Counted from the first letter of the stretch, positions 26,415 through 34,633 are shown. The stretch: 64,000 nucleotides of DNA from Bremerella volcania (GCF_007748115.1 NZ_CP036289.1:5270001-5334000); one strand, 5' to 3'. Translations and numbers: made by a program. Notes: generated from the letters alone by a model not told the origin.

Positions 26415-27215
26415 CTAGTGAGGCATCCAAGCGTAGCAATTCAGTTCTCCGTAGCGGCGAAAGCCGATCTGACGATACAACGACTCGGCCTTCCGTGACG
26501 CGCAGAGCGTTGCCAAGTCGACACCTCGTTCATCGATCAATGAAAGCAATGAGATCGTCAATGTCGAGGCAACCCCCTGCCCTCGAAACTCAGGCAAAAC
26601 GGCGATGTTGTAGATTCCCGCGGCCTGGATTCCATAGAAAATGGATCCCACGCCAGCGACTTCTCCGTCCACAATCGCCATGAAATGCTGCAGTTTCTTC
26701 CGGCTGCCTAGCCCTGCCTGCTTGAGAATCCGGAACCAAGGTTCTTGGGTGAATTCTGGCAAACCGTACACGCCGGTCATGATTTCCACCCAAGTACGCA
26801 GGTCCGTTATCGAGGTAACGGCTTGAACCTCGACCTCCTCGCTGGCACGTTCGTAGTCCGCATCGAACGGACGGATTGCCATCGCTGCTTCACAAGCCAC
26901 GTGTTCAAATCCATGGCCGACTAGCATCTGACCAAGACTTGCCGGCTGCGACTTGGGGCCCACCCACCACGCCATCGGCAGACTTCTTTCGCGGAATGGA
27001 GCGATTGCTTCATCGATCGCTTCGGTAAGTTGCTCAGGCGGGATGTTCGCCTCAAACACGCTGTTGAAATAGGGATGTGCTATCCCACTGGTCAATCGAT
27101 ACCAGTGTTTCTCCTTGGCGAGTTCCACCTCAGACGACTGTGCCCAGTGACTACAGAACTCGGTATCGTTTGACTCAATCGTCTCGGCAATTTGTAAGGG
27201 ATTCAGACCTGCCAA
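26415..27215 (-). CDS. GNAT family N-acetyltransferase
   Basis: The protein has a C-terminal GNAT domain with IYNIAVLPEFRGQGVASTLT (the acetyl-CoA binding Q/RxxGxG/A region) and ESLYRQIGFRRYG; the N-terminal half (SGIAHPYFNSVFEANIPPEQ) resembles that of larger two-domain GNAT proteins. The frame is open to a GTG at 27368, but that codon lies inside a palindrome, and the first 50 residues look unlike protein. A TTG at 27215 has GGGAG exactly 6 nt upstream, and I take it as the start (266 residues). The gene diverges from the Y-family polymerase. Confidence 0.8.
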   Translation of the reverse strand: MAGLNPLQIAETIESNDTEFCSHWAQSSEVELAKEKHWYRLTSGIAHPYFNSVFEANIPPEQLTEAIDEAIAPFRERSLPMAWWVGPKSQPASLGQMLVGHGFEHVACEAAMAIRPFDADYERASEEVEVQAVTSITDLRTWVEIMTGVYGLPEFTQEPWFRILKQAGLGSRKKLQHFMAIVDGEVAGVGSIFYGIQAAGIYNIAVLPEFRGQGVASTLTISLLSLIDERGVDLATLCASRKAESLYRQIGFRRYGELNCYAWMPH

Positions 27216-27351
27216 TCGATTCTCCCAATGCTTTAGGTCGCATAGAAAACTGACCGACTGACACTGGCCAGTTGTAAAGGTTCGATCTAATTTCCGTGCC
27301 CCCCAAGCAGAAGGTTTCCACCAAAGATTTCTCTTGCGGCAGCCGAAAAAT

Positions 27352-27369
27352 AGTGTACATTTATACACT
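27352..27369. promoter_or_regulatory. 18-bp palindrome before the Y-family polymerase, candidate SOS operator
   Basis: AGTGTA-CATTTA-TACACT has perfect 6-bp arms and lies 32 bp before the ATG at 27402, overlapping a TATACA-like -10. Y-family polymerase genes are commonly under LexA control, so this could be a LexA box of this lineage, but the motif is unlike the enterobacterial and Bacillus boxes. I see no second copy in the window. Confidence 0.5.
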
Positions 27370-27401
27370 TATCGCACCGCATCTCCCAAGGGGCCGCCGC
27401 A

Positions 27402-28643
27402 ATGACTTATGTGAACTGGATGATGCAGGACATGAACTCGTTTTTTGCTTCGGCAGAGCAGTTCTTGCGGCCAGAGTTGCGAAAACGAGCGGTCGGGGTC
27501 GTACCACTCGAGTCGGACGCGACGTGCATCATTGCGGCCAGCTACGAGGCCAAACGCTGTGGCGTGCGAACAGGTACCAAAGTCTATGAGGCCAAGCGGC
27601 TCTGCCCTCACATTCAACTCGTCAGGGCTCGACCGAACGTCTACGTTGAGATTCACCACGATCTACTCAAAAGCGTCGACCAGTGCGCCGAGGTCCATCA
27701 CGTTTACTCAATTGATGAGTGGACCATCAGACTGTGCGGCCGCTATCGACAGATCGAACAGGCCGTTCAACTTGCCGGCGCGATCAAGCGCCAACTTCGA
27801 CGAGACTTTGGTCCCTGGCTGACGAGTTCAATCGGAATTGCTCCGACGCGGTTGCTGGCCAAGACCGCAAGCAACTTGAAGAAGCCAGACGGCTTAACCG
27901 TTCTTCCGATGGAGGAATTACCCGCTCGGCTCTCTCACCTATCGCTGGAGGACCTGCCTGGGCTGGGACGCGGCATGGTATCGCGTCTCAATGGAATCGG
28001 GGTCTATACGCTTGAGGAACTCTGGAAACTCGATCGCCGGCAGGCTTTACAGATTTGGGGCTCCGTTTCGGGTGCCCGCTGGTGGGATGGGCTGCACGGC
28101 ATTGATGAACCGGAACCTCCTACCCAGCGTCATTCCATGAGCCACGGTCGCGTGCTGGATCCTCGATTCCGGAACGAAGCCGGGGCACACTGCATTCTGG
28201 TGTTGCTGCTCTGCAAACTTGCACGACGCCTACGACAAACCGGCTACTATGCTCGCAGTCTACAATTGACGCTGTCCGGGCAACGCGGAGCCTTGCTCAA
28301 CGAGAAAATCGACCTGCCGTGCGTACAAGACACGCTGTCGATCCTGCATCAATTTGAACGCCTTTGGCTTCGGCGCCCACAGAGTCTGGGGGGCCTGAAA
28401 AAGGTGGACGTCACGGTAAGCAAACTTGAGCGCCGAAGCGAAGTATCCGGGTACCTTTTCGACGAGATCTCGGAGTCTCAGCGATTATCTCATGCCCTGG
28501 ATGAAATCAGCGATCGCTGGGGACCGAATTCGATCTATTTCGCGAATACGCACGCCTACCGTGACGTTTTGGAAGACAAAATCGCTTTTGGGCGAATACC
28601 CGAGTTGGTCACCAAGAGAAGTGGTTTTCACACGGTTACCTGA
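27402..28643 (+). CDS. Y-family DNA polymerase (DinB/UmuC-like)
   Basis: The 413-residue protein is a translesion polymerase. Catalytic acidic residues are visible: Asp10 in QDMNSFFASAEQ and Asp105/Glu106 in YSIDE. The fingers motif AASYEAKRCGVRTG is at 45-58, and the thumb helix-hairpin-helix follows (DLPGLGRGMVSRLNGIGVYT). The little-finger domain is C-terminal. The start residues MTYVNWMMQDMN differ from the usual DinB opening. It is neither clearly DinB, UmuC nor ImuB, and no imuA or dnaE2 lies nearby. A palindromic site precedes it. It overlaps the convergent DHFR gene by 16 bp. Confidence 0.9.
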   Translation: MTYVNWMMQDMNSFFASAEQFLRPELRKRAVGVVPLESDATCIIAASYEAKRCGVRTGTKVYEAKRLCPHIQLVRARPNVYVEIHHDLLKSVDQCAEVHHVYSIDEWTIRLCGRYRQIEQAVQLAGAIKRQLRRDFGPWLTSSIGIAPTRLLAKTASNLKKPDGLTVLPMEELPARLSHLSLEDLPGLGRGMVSRLNGIGVYTLEELWKLDRRQALQIWGSVSGARWWDGLHGIDEPEPPTQRHSMSHGRVLDPRFRNEAGAHCILVLLLCKLARRLRQTGYYARSLQLTLSGQRGALLNEKIDLPCVQDTLSILHQFERLWLRRPQSLGGLKKVDVTVSKLERRSEVSGYLFDEISESQRLSHALDEISDRWGPNSIYFANTHAYRDVLEDKIAFGRIPELVTKRSGFHTVT

Positions 28644-29128
28644 TTGACTCGCCTCCACTCGCGATAAATGAATTTCGCGTGCTCATCTTCGCGGGCAACT
28701 TCCCACTGGCTCGGATCGAACTCGGGGAAGTACTTGTCCCCGTCGTAGTCTTGCTTGATCTCGCTTAAGAACATCCAGTCGGTATGCGGCATCGCCAAAT
28801 CATAGATTTGCGATCCACCAGCGACGAAGATCTTCACTCCGAAAGAGCGAGCCAATTCGAGTGCCTTCTCAATACTGTCGACAACCGGTACGCGAACATC
28901 GGGGCTGCCTCGCGAGACAACGATTGCGTGCGCACTGGTGAGATCCGGGCCGAACACCTCGTACGACTTACGCCCCATGATGACCGTTTGCCCGCGAATG
29001 TTATCGATGAACGTCTGATATTCTTCGGGGATGTCCCAGGGCATACCGTCCCCCTTCCCGATAACGCGGTCCTTGGTCATCGCTCCTACGAGGATCACGG
29101 GAGCTTGCATATCGTCTGGTCGAGTCAT
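28628..29128 (-). CDS. folA: Dihydrofolate reductase
   Basis: The enzyme reduces dihydrofolate to tetrahydrofolate with NADPH. The 166-residue protein has the N-terminal VIGKGDGMPWDIPEEY loop, where the catalytic acid is Glu as in vertebrate enzymes rather than Asp as in E. coli, then TVIMGRKSYEVFG and VAGGSQIYDLAMP for cofactor binding. I use the ATG at 29128, with AGGAG about 11 nt upstream; a GTG 12 nt earlier abuts that site. No thymidylate synthase gene adjoins it. Its last 16 bp overlap the end of the polymerase gene. Confidence 0.93.
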   Translation of the reverse strand: MTRPDDMQAPVILVGAMTKDRVIGKGDGMPWDIPEEYQTFIDNIRGQTVIMGRKSYEVFGPDLTSAHAIVVSRGSPDVRVPVVDSIEKALELARSFGVKIFVAGGSQIYDLAMPHTDWMFLSEIKQDYDGDKYFPEFDPSQWEVAREDEHAKFIYREWRRVNQVTV

Positions 29129-29156
29129 TTCTCGGCACACTCCTAAATCAAGAAAT

Positions 29157-29191
29157 AAAAAAAGCGGCTCAAGACCGAAGTCTCAAGCCGC
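29157..29191 (-). terminator. Intrinsic terminator after the YTV protein gene
   Basis: On the minus strand GCGGCT-TG-AGAC pairs with GTCT-TG-AGCCGC across a TTCG tetraloop, with a symmetric 2-nt internal loop, followed by seven T. It lies about 65 bp past the stop at 29257. Confidence 0.85.
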
Positions 29192-29256
29192 CTCATTCTA
29201 CCAGGCCAGTGCCTTAGACTCTCCGGCAGAGAGTCCAAGGAGCCGGTTTTGCATCG

Positions 29257-30819
29257 TTACGCACCGCAACCGCAATCGCTGGCAGCAGCTTCGCCACCGC
29301 AGCATGGGTCACAGCAAGGGGCCGGGCAGCAAACCGTGACCGGGACCGTCTTGCAGATGGTCTTTGGAACGCAGCGAGTAACCGTGTAAGCAACCTTCTT
29401 CGGCACGCACTTAGCAACCTTAACGGTCTTGGTGGTGTGAACAGGCTTCTTCACGCAGTAAGGAACCTGCTTGGTGTGGGTCTCTTGGACCATCTTGCAC
29501 ACCTTGTAAGGAACTTCCTTCGTGTGGCACTCTTGGACCATCTTGCAAACCTTGTAGGTGCAAGTCTTGGTACGCTGCTCAGGAACCATCTTGCAAACCT
29601 TGTAGGTGCAGGTCTTGGTACGCTGTTCAGGAACCATCTTGCAAACCTGGTAGGTGCAAGTCTTGGTCTTGTTTTCCTTCACCATGTGGCAGACCTTGTA
29701 GGTGCAGGTCTTCACACGCTGTTCAGGAACCATCTTGCAAACCTTGTAGGTGCAAGTCTTGGTACGCTGTTCAGGAACCATGTGGCAAACCTTGTAGGTG
29801 CAGGTCTTCACACGTTGTTCCTTCTCCATGCGGCACACTTTGTAAGGAACTTGTTCGGTGATGGTTTCGTGTTCGTAACGAACGCAATCAACGGTCTTTT
29901 CAGTGACTTCTGGAACCCAGACCTTCTTGCAGCAGGTCTTTGGTGGGCACTGAACTTCAACAACCTTGGTTTCGCCTGGGCAGTAGACGCACTTGCACTT
30001 GCAAGGGTCCCAAGTCCAGCAACCTGGCTCTTGAATGCACTTCTTCACGACAGGACCGGGGATCGTTTCGGTCTTGGTTTCCCAGTGACCGCCACAGACC
30101 TTAACCGTCTTGGTGTAGTGAACTGGCTTGCAGATCGTCTTACAAACGTCACGGTACTTCGTTTCGTAGACCGGCTTGCAAACGGTGTAGCAGATGTCCT
30201 TGGTCTTGGTTTCCCAGACAGGCTTGCAGACCGTGTAGCAGATCTCTTTGGTCTTCGTTTCCCAAACTGGCTTGCAGACGGTGTAGCAGATGTCCTTGGT
30301 CTTGGTTTCCCAGACAGGCTTGCAAACCGTGTAGCAGATTTCCTTGGTTCGGGTCTCGTAGACTGGCTTGCACACGGTGTAGCAAATTTCCTTGGTCTTG
30401 GTTTCCCAGACAGGCTTGCACACGGTGTAGCAGATGTCCTTGGTTCGGGTTTCCCAGACCGGCTTGCAGGTGGTGTAGTTCACCGTGCGGTACTTGGTTT
30501 CCCAAACTGGCTTGCACGTGGTGTACGTGCAATCTTTGTAGCGCGTTTCCGTTTCGTAGGTAACGCAATCCACAGTCTTGTCTTCATAGACCGTTTCATA
30601 GACGGTCTTGTAGCAGGTTTGTTCCTGCTGTTCGTAAACAGTCTCTTTGCAGGTCTTGTTTACGGTGTAGCACTGCTGCTTGCAGCACTCGTAAGTTGCT
30701 GGCTCGCAACAACCAGCATTCCGGAAGCTGAACAGACCGCCATAAGCGGCTTCAGCCGAGTTCGCCGAAAAAGCAGCCAACATGACCGCTAGGATCGGCA
30801 ATCCCAATACAGCTCGCAT
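29257..30819 (-). CDS. Secreted cysteine-rich YTV-repeat protein (planctomycete wall protein)
   Basis: The 520-residue protein begins with a signal peptide (residues 1-25) and contains about 63 cysteines by my count. It is built from 16-residue repeats: nine units around CYTVCKPVWETKTK (97-236), a spacer with CWTWDPCKCKCVYC (261-282), eight units around YKVCKMVPEQRTKTC (325-455), and a CCPAPCCDPCCGG end. This matches the YTV-domain proteins I recall being found in the detergent-insoluble wall fraction of Rhodopirellula baltica, so a disulfide-linked envelope role is likely. The ATG at 30819 has GAAGGAG upstream and fits the signal peptide. The repeats make a long empty frame on the other strand. 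Confidence 0.9.
   Translation of the reverse strand: MRAVLGLPILAVMLAAFSANSAEAAYGGLFSFRNAGCCEPATYECCKQQCYTVNKTCKETVYEQQEQTCYKTVYETVYEDKTVDCVTYETETRYKDCTYTTCKPVWETKYRTVNYTTCKPVWETRTKDICYTVCKPVWETKTKEICYTVCKPVYETRTKEICYTVCKPVWETKTKDICYTVCKPVWETKTKEICYTVCKPVWETKTKDICYTVCKPVYETKYRDVCKTICKPVHYTKTVKVCGGHWETKTETIPGPVVKKCIQEPGCWTWDPCKCKCVYCPGETKVVEVQCPPKTCCKKVWVPEVTEKTVDCVRYEHETITEQVPYKVCRMEKEQRVKTCTYKVCHMVPEQRTKTCTYKVCKMVPEQRVKTCTYKVCHMVKENKTKTCTYQVCKMVPEQRTKTCTYKVCKMVPEQRTKTCTYKVCKMVQECHTKEVPYKVCKMVQETHTKQVPYCVKKPVHTTKTVKVAKCVPKKVAYTVTRCVPKTICKTVPVTVCCPAPCCDPCCGGEAAASDCGCGA
29455..29847 (-). repeat. 48-bp coding repeats, C-terminal block of the YTV protein
   Basis: Eight imperfect 48-bp units encode 16-residue repeats of the YKVC(K/H)MVPEQRTKTC type. 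The second to sixth are nearly alike, consistent with recent expansion or gene conversion. Confidence 0.88.
30112..30531 (-). repeat. 48-bp coding repeats, N-terminal block of the YTV protein
   Basis: Nine imperfect 48-bp units encode CKPV(W/Y)ET(K/R) repeats with Cys spaced 4 and 12 residues apart in alternation. Units alternate between KTKD and KTKE endings, suggesting duplication of a two-unit block. Confidence 0.88.
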
Positions 30820-31495
30820 TTTCCTTCTCCTTCGTTGACAAAACGCCGTACGACTAAGGGCCTGGCCTGGTTTGGGCAAATCCTTGCCGTGTCCTGTGCC
30901 CTCAAACATTGAATCGTGCAATATCTCCTGCTATCGCCCGTTTATCCAAAGCACCTACTCAGGGCGTCTTTCACGTCATGCAATGACAACCCAAGTCGCC
31001 TATTCAGCGCTCAGATGTCCTTCTGTATCGTCAATTTGGGTCAGATGCTTGAGATCGAACAAATAGGTGCTTTTCAAAAGATGAGAAGACACGCATATAT
31101 GGGAAGAGTGCAAGCATCGAATCGAATGCAACGGTTAAGAGACTCTTCTTCAGATGTGAGGGTTGTAAGAGAAATTGCGCGAGTAGCTTTTACACGGGTT
31201 TTTCAGGGGGTATAGCGAATCCACCTATCAGGATTGGTGCCGGATACGACTCAATCTTCGACTACCTCGAAGCCAGCGTGCCGAGAGGAACCCCTGCTTA
31301 TGGATGGCATGCATGCGTTTTGAGGAAAATCTTCTTGACCCAGCTTTCGCATGACGTATCTACCTTCAGAAAGCAAATACATCACTGCTTTCAGGTAATC
31401 CACCCACGCAAATAAAACACGATCCTTGCTGATTGATCAGAGGCGGGAAATCTCCCTAAACGAATCAGCAGAATTCGACTTGGAGTGTCAAGACA
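30820..31495. other. Long intergenic region, no gene seen
   Basis: These 676 bp lie between the divergent YTV and pseudopilin genes. Short frames of up to 99 residues exist but have no start signals or protein-like composition. Near the pseudopilin start there is an inverted repeat TGCTGATT (31428-31435) / AATCAGCA (31463-31470), and GGGAAATCTCCC at 31445-31456, which could form a leader hairpin. Promoters for both genes must lie here. Confidence 0.5.
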
Positions 31496-31927
31496 ATGTC
31501 GCAATCGAAAAAAGCTGGTTTCACGCTTATTGAAGTCCTGATTGTTGTGGTTATTCTCGCTGTTCTGGCAGCTACAGTGATCCCACAATTCACCGACTCA
31601 ACAACGGATGCCAAGAAGAGTAGCGTGCTGTTTAATCTGCATACCCTGCGATCGCAGATTCAGCTTTATCGCGCCCATCACGATGGTGATGTCCCAGGCA
31701 GTGATCTGAATGAATTGACCATTGCAACCAAGGCCGATGGCACGGCTGGGGGTCCGTTTGGTCCGTATTTATCGAAGATTCCTGTTAACAACTTCACCAA
31801 CAGCAGCACGATTAAGGTCGTGACAGCGGACCCGGTTTCGGCCGATTTTAACGATACAGACGGCTGGCTGTACAATGCCACCACCGGCGAGATCTGGATC
31901 AACTACGAAGATCTGGGCAAGGAATAA
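31496..31927 (+). CDS. Type II secretion-like major pseudopilin (GspG-like)
   Basis: The 143-residue protein has a short basic leader MSQSKKAG and then FTLIEVLIVVVILAVLAA, so prepilin peptidase would cut after Gly8 and leave Glu at +5. The rest (LHTLRSQIQLYRAHHDG, PFGPYLSKIPVN, GWLYNATTGEIWIN) follows the layout of GspG/PulG pseudopilins with the C-terminal loop. No other secretion genes are close by; such isolated pseudopilins are frequent in planctomycetes. GGAG lies 10 nt before the ATG. Confidence 0.88.
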   Translation: MSQSKKAGFTLIEVLIVVVILAVLAATVIPQFTDSTTDAKKSSVLFNLHTLRSQIQLYRAHHDGDVPGSDLNELTIATKADGTAGGPFGPYLSKIPVNNFTNSSTIKVVTADPVSADFNDTDGWLYNATTGEIWINYEDLGKE

Positions 31928-32128
31928 TTGCCGAAGCAAGATTGCCTGAAAGTATCGCCGTGAGCCTGGCCTGAGTGTTGCCAGGCTCACGCTATTTCTT
32001 GTCGAATACCGCGTCCAGGAACCACCCTTGTTGGGCAGTCTGCTAACAGGTTAGAGTTGATGGTGTTTTAAGCACCAACTCTCGTGATTCTTCGATGGCG
32101 CCTTGGCGTCAATCTGATAGCGCACGTC

Positions 32129-32791
32129 ATGGCGAAAAGCAAAGACAATAAAAAGGGTACCAGCGACCAGCGTGTCTCCAAGGCCGTGGTCAGCCGACTT
32201 AGCCTGTACCTGCGCGAACTTTCTCGCTTGGAGCGAGCTGGAATCGAAACTACCAGCAGCACCAAGTTGGGAGAGATGTTGGGGTTTTCGGATGCTCAAG
32301 TCCGAAAAGATCTGGCTAACTTCGGCCAATTCGGCTACCCAGGCGTCGGCTATCGTTGCTCCGAACTGATTTCCACGATTCGCCAAATTATGGGGACTGA
32401 TCAGAAATGGCCGGTCGCACTGGTAGGTGTCGGTAACTTGGGTCGTGCATTGCTGGGATATCGAGGCTTTTCTAATCAAGGCTTCAATACCGTCGCCGCG
32501 TTCGATCTCGACCCTAAGATTGTTGGTACTGAGATCGAAGGGATTCCGGTCTTCAGCTTGGATAACGTGGACAAGATCGTAAAAGAGAAGTCGATTCAGC
32601 TCGCGATCCTTGCCGTGCCAGCTACCGCCGCCCAGGAAGTCGCCGAGCGACTTGTTGAGGCAGGCATTCGTGGTTTCCTGAACTTTGCTGCGGTTACCCT
32701 AAGACTTCCGGAAGATGTCACCGTGATTGGAGTCGATCTGGCCATTGAAATGGAACAACTTTCGTTCGCGATGACCTCCCGAATCCCGTAG
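32129..32791 (+). CDS. rex: Redox-sensing transcriptional repressor Rex
   Basis: Rex represses fermentative and respiratory genes and is released from DNA by NADH. The 220-residue protein has an N-terminal winged helix (SRLSLYLRELSRLERAG; LGEMLGFSDAQVRKDLANFG), a Rossmann fold starting with VALVGVGNLGRALLGY near residue 93, and the C-terminal swapped helix LAIEMEQLSF. The ATG at 32129 is preferred to an earlier ATG in the same frame. I searched by eye for the known Rex operator TTGTGAA-N6-TTCACAA and found no full copy in the window. Confidence 0.95.
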   Translation: MAKSKDNKKGTSDQRVSKAVVSRLSLYLRELSRLERAGIETTSSTKLGEMLGFSDAQVRKDLANFGQFGYPGVGYRCSELISTIRQIMGTDQKWPVALVGVGNLGRALLGYRGFSNQGFNTVAAFDLDPKIVGTEIEGIPVFSLDNVDKIVKEKSIQLAILAVPATAAQEVAERLVEAGIRGFLNFAAVTLRLPEDVTVIGVDLAIEMEQLSFAMTSRIP

Positions 32792-32828
32792 TTTCCGAAG
32801 CGAACCGGAGGTTTGTTCCTGGGTCCTC

Positions 32829-32858
32829 TTGTCGGAACCTCAAGGTTTCCGGTACTAT
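32829..32858 (+). promoter_or_regulatory. Candidate promoter of tRNA-Gln
   Basis: TTGTCG (32829-32834) and TACTAT (32853-32858) are spaced by 18 nt, and the tRNA starts 22 nt further on. The match to a sigma-70 promoter is fair. Confidence 0.4.
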
Positions 32859-32880
32859 CTATATTCCCTTGAATGGGAAT

Positions 32881-32951
32881 TACCCCCTAGTGTAATGGTA
32901 GCACTACAGATTTTGGCTCTGTCGGTCGAGGTTCAAATCCTCGGGGGGTAG
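32881..32951 (+). tRNA. tRNA-Gln (anticodon TTG)
   Basis: The 71-nt cloverleaf has the acceptor stem TACCCCC/GGGGGTA with discriminator G, a short D arm, anticodon stem ACAGA/TCTGT with loop TTTTGGC giving anticodon TTG (32913-32915), and T arm CGAGG-TTCAAAT-CCTCG. No CCA is encoded. Confidence 0.96.
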
Positions 32952-32954
32952 CTA

Positions 32955-32982
32955 AGCACGCAGAATTAGGCGTGCTTTTTTT
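32955..32982 (+). terminator. Intrinsic terminator after tRNA-Gln
   Basis: AGCACGC (32955-32961) and GCGTGCT (32970-32976) form a 7-bp stem with an 8-nt loop followed by seven T, 4 bp after the tRNA. Confidence 0.88.
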
Positions 32983-33154
32983 GTGCATGTGCTCTCGCGA
33001 CTCTGGTATTTTCCCTCGCAATTCCCTTAATTTGGCACGAACTATCCCTCGCTCTGTAACGGAGAAGACGAATCAGCATCGAACTCGTTGAGCACAACCA
33101 CAAATCACAGTGCGCGATGATCGGGGCAAGGCATCGCCAACCAAAGGATCACCC

Positions 33155-33916
33155 ATGGCGGGACAAATCTGGTATCTCAAGTCGTGCCGGCTCTTTGAGA
33201 ACTGTACTCCTCCGCAAATCGCACGGCTTGAGTCAGCCAGCCGTGCCAAGTCGATCGCTAAAGGTGAGCCGATCTATCTGCCGGCTGACGATGCGAATTC
33301 CGTCCTGGTCCTAGCGAGTGGTCGCGTCAAAATCTGCCATTTAACCAGTGATGGTAAACAGTCGATTTTAGCGTTCATTGAGCCTGGAGAGATCTTCGGT
33401 GAACTGGCATTATTAGACATGGGCAATCGCGACGAATACGCCGAAGCCATCGAAAACTCGCGCGTGATTGCCATTCCCGGGGAAACGCTGCGAGAATTGA
33501 TGGAAGAACACGCGGACCTTTGCCTCGGCGTGACCAAGATTATCGGGTTGCGACGACGAAGAATCGAACGTCGAGTCAAAAACCTGCTTTACTTGCCCAA
33601 TCGTGAAAGAATTATCCATCTTCTGCTGGAGTTGGCGGAGCAATACGGCCTCGAAACCAATCGAGGTATCGAACTATCGATTCGCCTTTCGCATCAAGAT
33701 TTGGCGAGTCTGGTTGGCAGCACGCGCGAGACCGTGACGGTTGTTCTGGGGACCATGCAGAATGAAGGACTGATTGAACTAGGGCGAAGAAAGGTTATTC
33801 TCAAAGCACCTGATCAACTGGCTCATCAAGTGGGTGTCGCTCCGCTACGGATGAGCGAACAGTCCCCATCCAATTCCCCTGCCGGTTTCTACTTTCGCCA
33901 TTCGCTTGGCACGTGA
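33155..33916 (+). CDS. Crp/Fnr family transcriptional regulator
   Basis: The 253-residue protein has an N-terminal cyclic-nucleotide-binding fold (about 5-120; FIEPGEIFGELALLD corresponds to the GE-E-L ligand region of Crp) and a C-terminal winged helix with LSHQDLASLVGSTRETVTVVL as the recognition motif. Cysteines at the N-terminus do not follow the FNR iron-sulfur spacing, so it is more likely a nucleotide sensor or ligand-free regulator. AAAGGA is 6 nt before the ATG at 33155. A proline/serine tail follows the winged helix. Confidence 0.9.
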   Translation: MAGQIWYLKSCRLFENCTPPQIARLESASRAKSIAKGEPIYLPADDANSVLVLASGRVKICHLTSDGKQSILAFIEPGEIFGELALLDMGNRDEYAEAIENSRVIAIPGETLRELMEEHADLCLGVTKIIGLRRRRIERRVKNLLYLPNRERIIHLLLELAEQYGLETNRGIELSIRLSHQDLASLVGSTRETVTVVLGTMQNEGLIELGRRKVILKAPDQLAHQVGVAPLRMSEQSPSNSPAGFYFRHSLGT

Positions 33917-33987
33917 ACCTCTCCTCCTTGCCCGAAATGAGGAGTTCGCCTCCCTTTTCGTGATAGCGAGGGCGTTCTCTGGAAATC

Positions 33988-34323
33988 ATGATCATGCCCC
34001 CCAACGAACCTTGGTCCGAATGCCCTGCTGGAGAGCTTGCCGAGCTTCAGCGGTCGCTAAAAGAGCAAGAGTCTCGCTTGCATGGGCGTCGCAAGCTGAT
34101 GATCACCGCCGGAAGCGTAACATTGGGAATTGCCAGTGCAGGCATTGGCATTATCTTAAGCCGAAACGAACCCCACATAGCGATACTCTCGTGCCAGGAG
34201 ACGGTTGAACTCCTTCCCAAGTACGCCGATCGTTCGCTAAGTAGCCCAGCTAAGCGAAAAGCCGTCGAAATGCATCTCAACCACTGCCGGAAGTGCCGCG
34301 AATACTACGAGGCAACTTACTAG
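33988..34323 (+). CDS. Zinc-finger (zf-HC2-like) single-span membrane protein
   Basis: The 111-residue protein has a charged N-terminal helix (about 15-35), a hydrophobic span MITAGSVTLGIASAGIGIIL around 38-57, and a C-terminal segment with SCQETVELLPKYAD and HLNHCRKCREYY, which has the H-x3-C-x2-C pattern of anti-sigma zinc fingers. In typical anti-sigma factors the finger precedes the membrane span; here it follows. No sigma factor gene is next to it. It lies 71 bp after the Crp/Fnr gene, so joint expression is possible. Confidence 0.65.
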   Translation: MIMPPNEPWSECPAGELAELQRSLKEQESRLHGRRKLMITAGSVTLGIASAGIGIILSRNEPHIAILSCQETVELLPKYADRSLSSPAKRKAVEMHLNHCRKCREYYEATY

Positions 34324-34633
34324 CGTTCATGGCTTTTCCAGGGTCGTTGACGATTCTGGAAGAATCGGCTATCCTCATCAGCTTCCCTCCCCCTCATTTT
34401 GTTGCCCTGGGGGGAGCACCAAGAAATAGGGAGGCTCCCAGCAACTGGGAAGCCAGCCACGACTTGGTCGTTCGACCGCGACGAATTCTCCGAAAACTGT
34501 GTGGGAAGTGAGGTTTTCGGAACCAAGAATCGTCGCGGCATAGGTATCGCTTCCACTAATTGGTATGGCGCCAATCTAGAGCCTGAAACGCCCGAGGATC
34601 GCTGCAATCCCTTACTAGAAAGGAATTTGCGCC
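34324..34633 (+). other. rpsB leader region with hairpin
   Basis: No gene is seen in these 310 bp. A bulged hairpin can form at 34401-34446: GTTGC with GCAAC outside, and GGGAGC with GCTCCC inside. It sits about 190 bp before the rpsB start, in the position of ribosomal-protein autoregulatory leaders, but it does not let me name a known leader class. Confidence 0.35.

Noticed and set aside
29455-30531. Regular 48-bp repeats that could suggest a CRISPR array
   Set aside because: Repeats are contiguous and coding, with no unique spacers, and no cas genes are present.
29437-30792. A 451-residue frame on the plus strand opposite the YTV gene
   Set aside because: It mirrors the 48-bp repeats of the real gene, and its composition is repetitive without start signals. 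The minus-strand gene has a signal peptide, ribosome-binding site and terminator.
31999-32030. TGTCGA before rex as a third ECF42 promoter
   Set aside because: The base group 17 nt downstream is CACC, not CGAC, and the leader distance does not fit.
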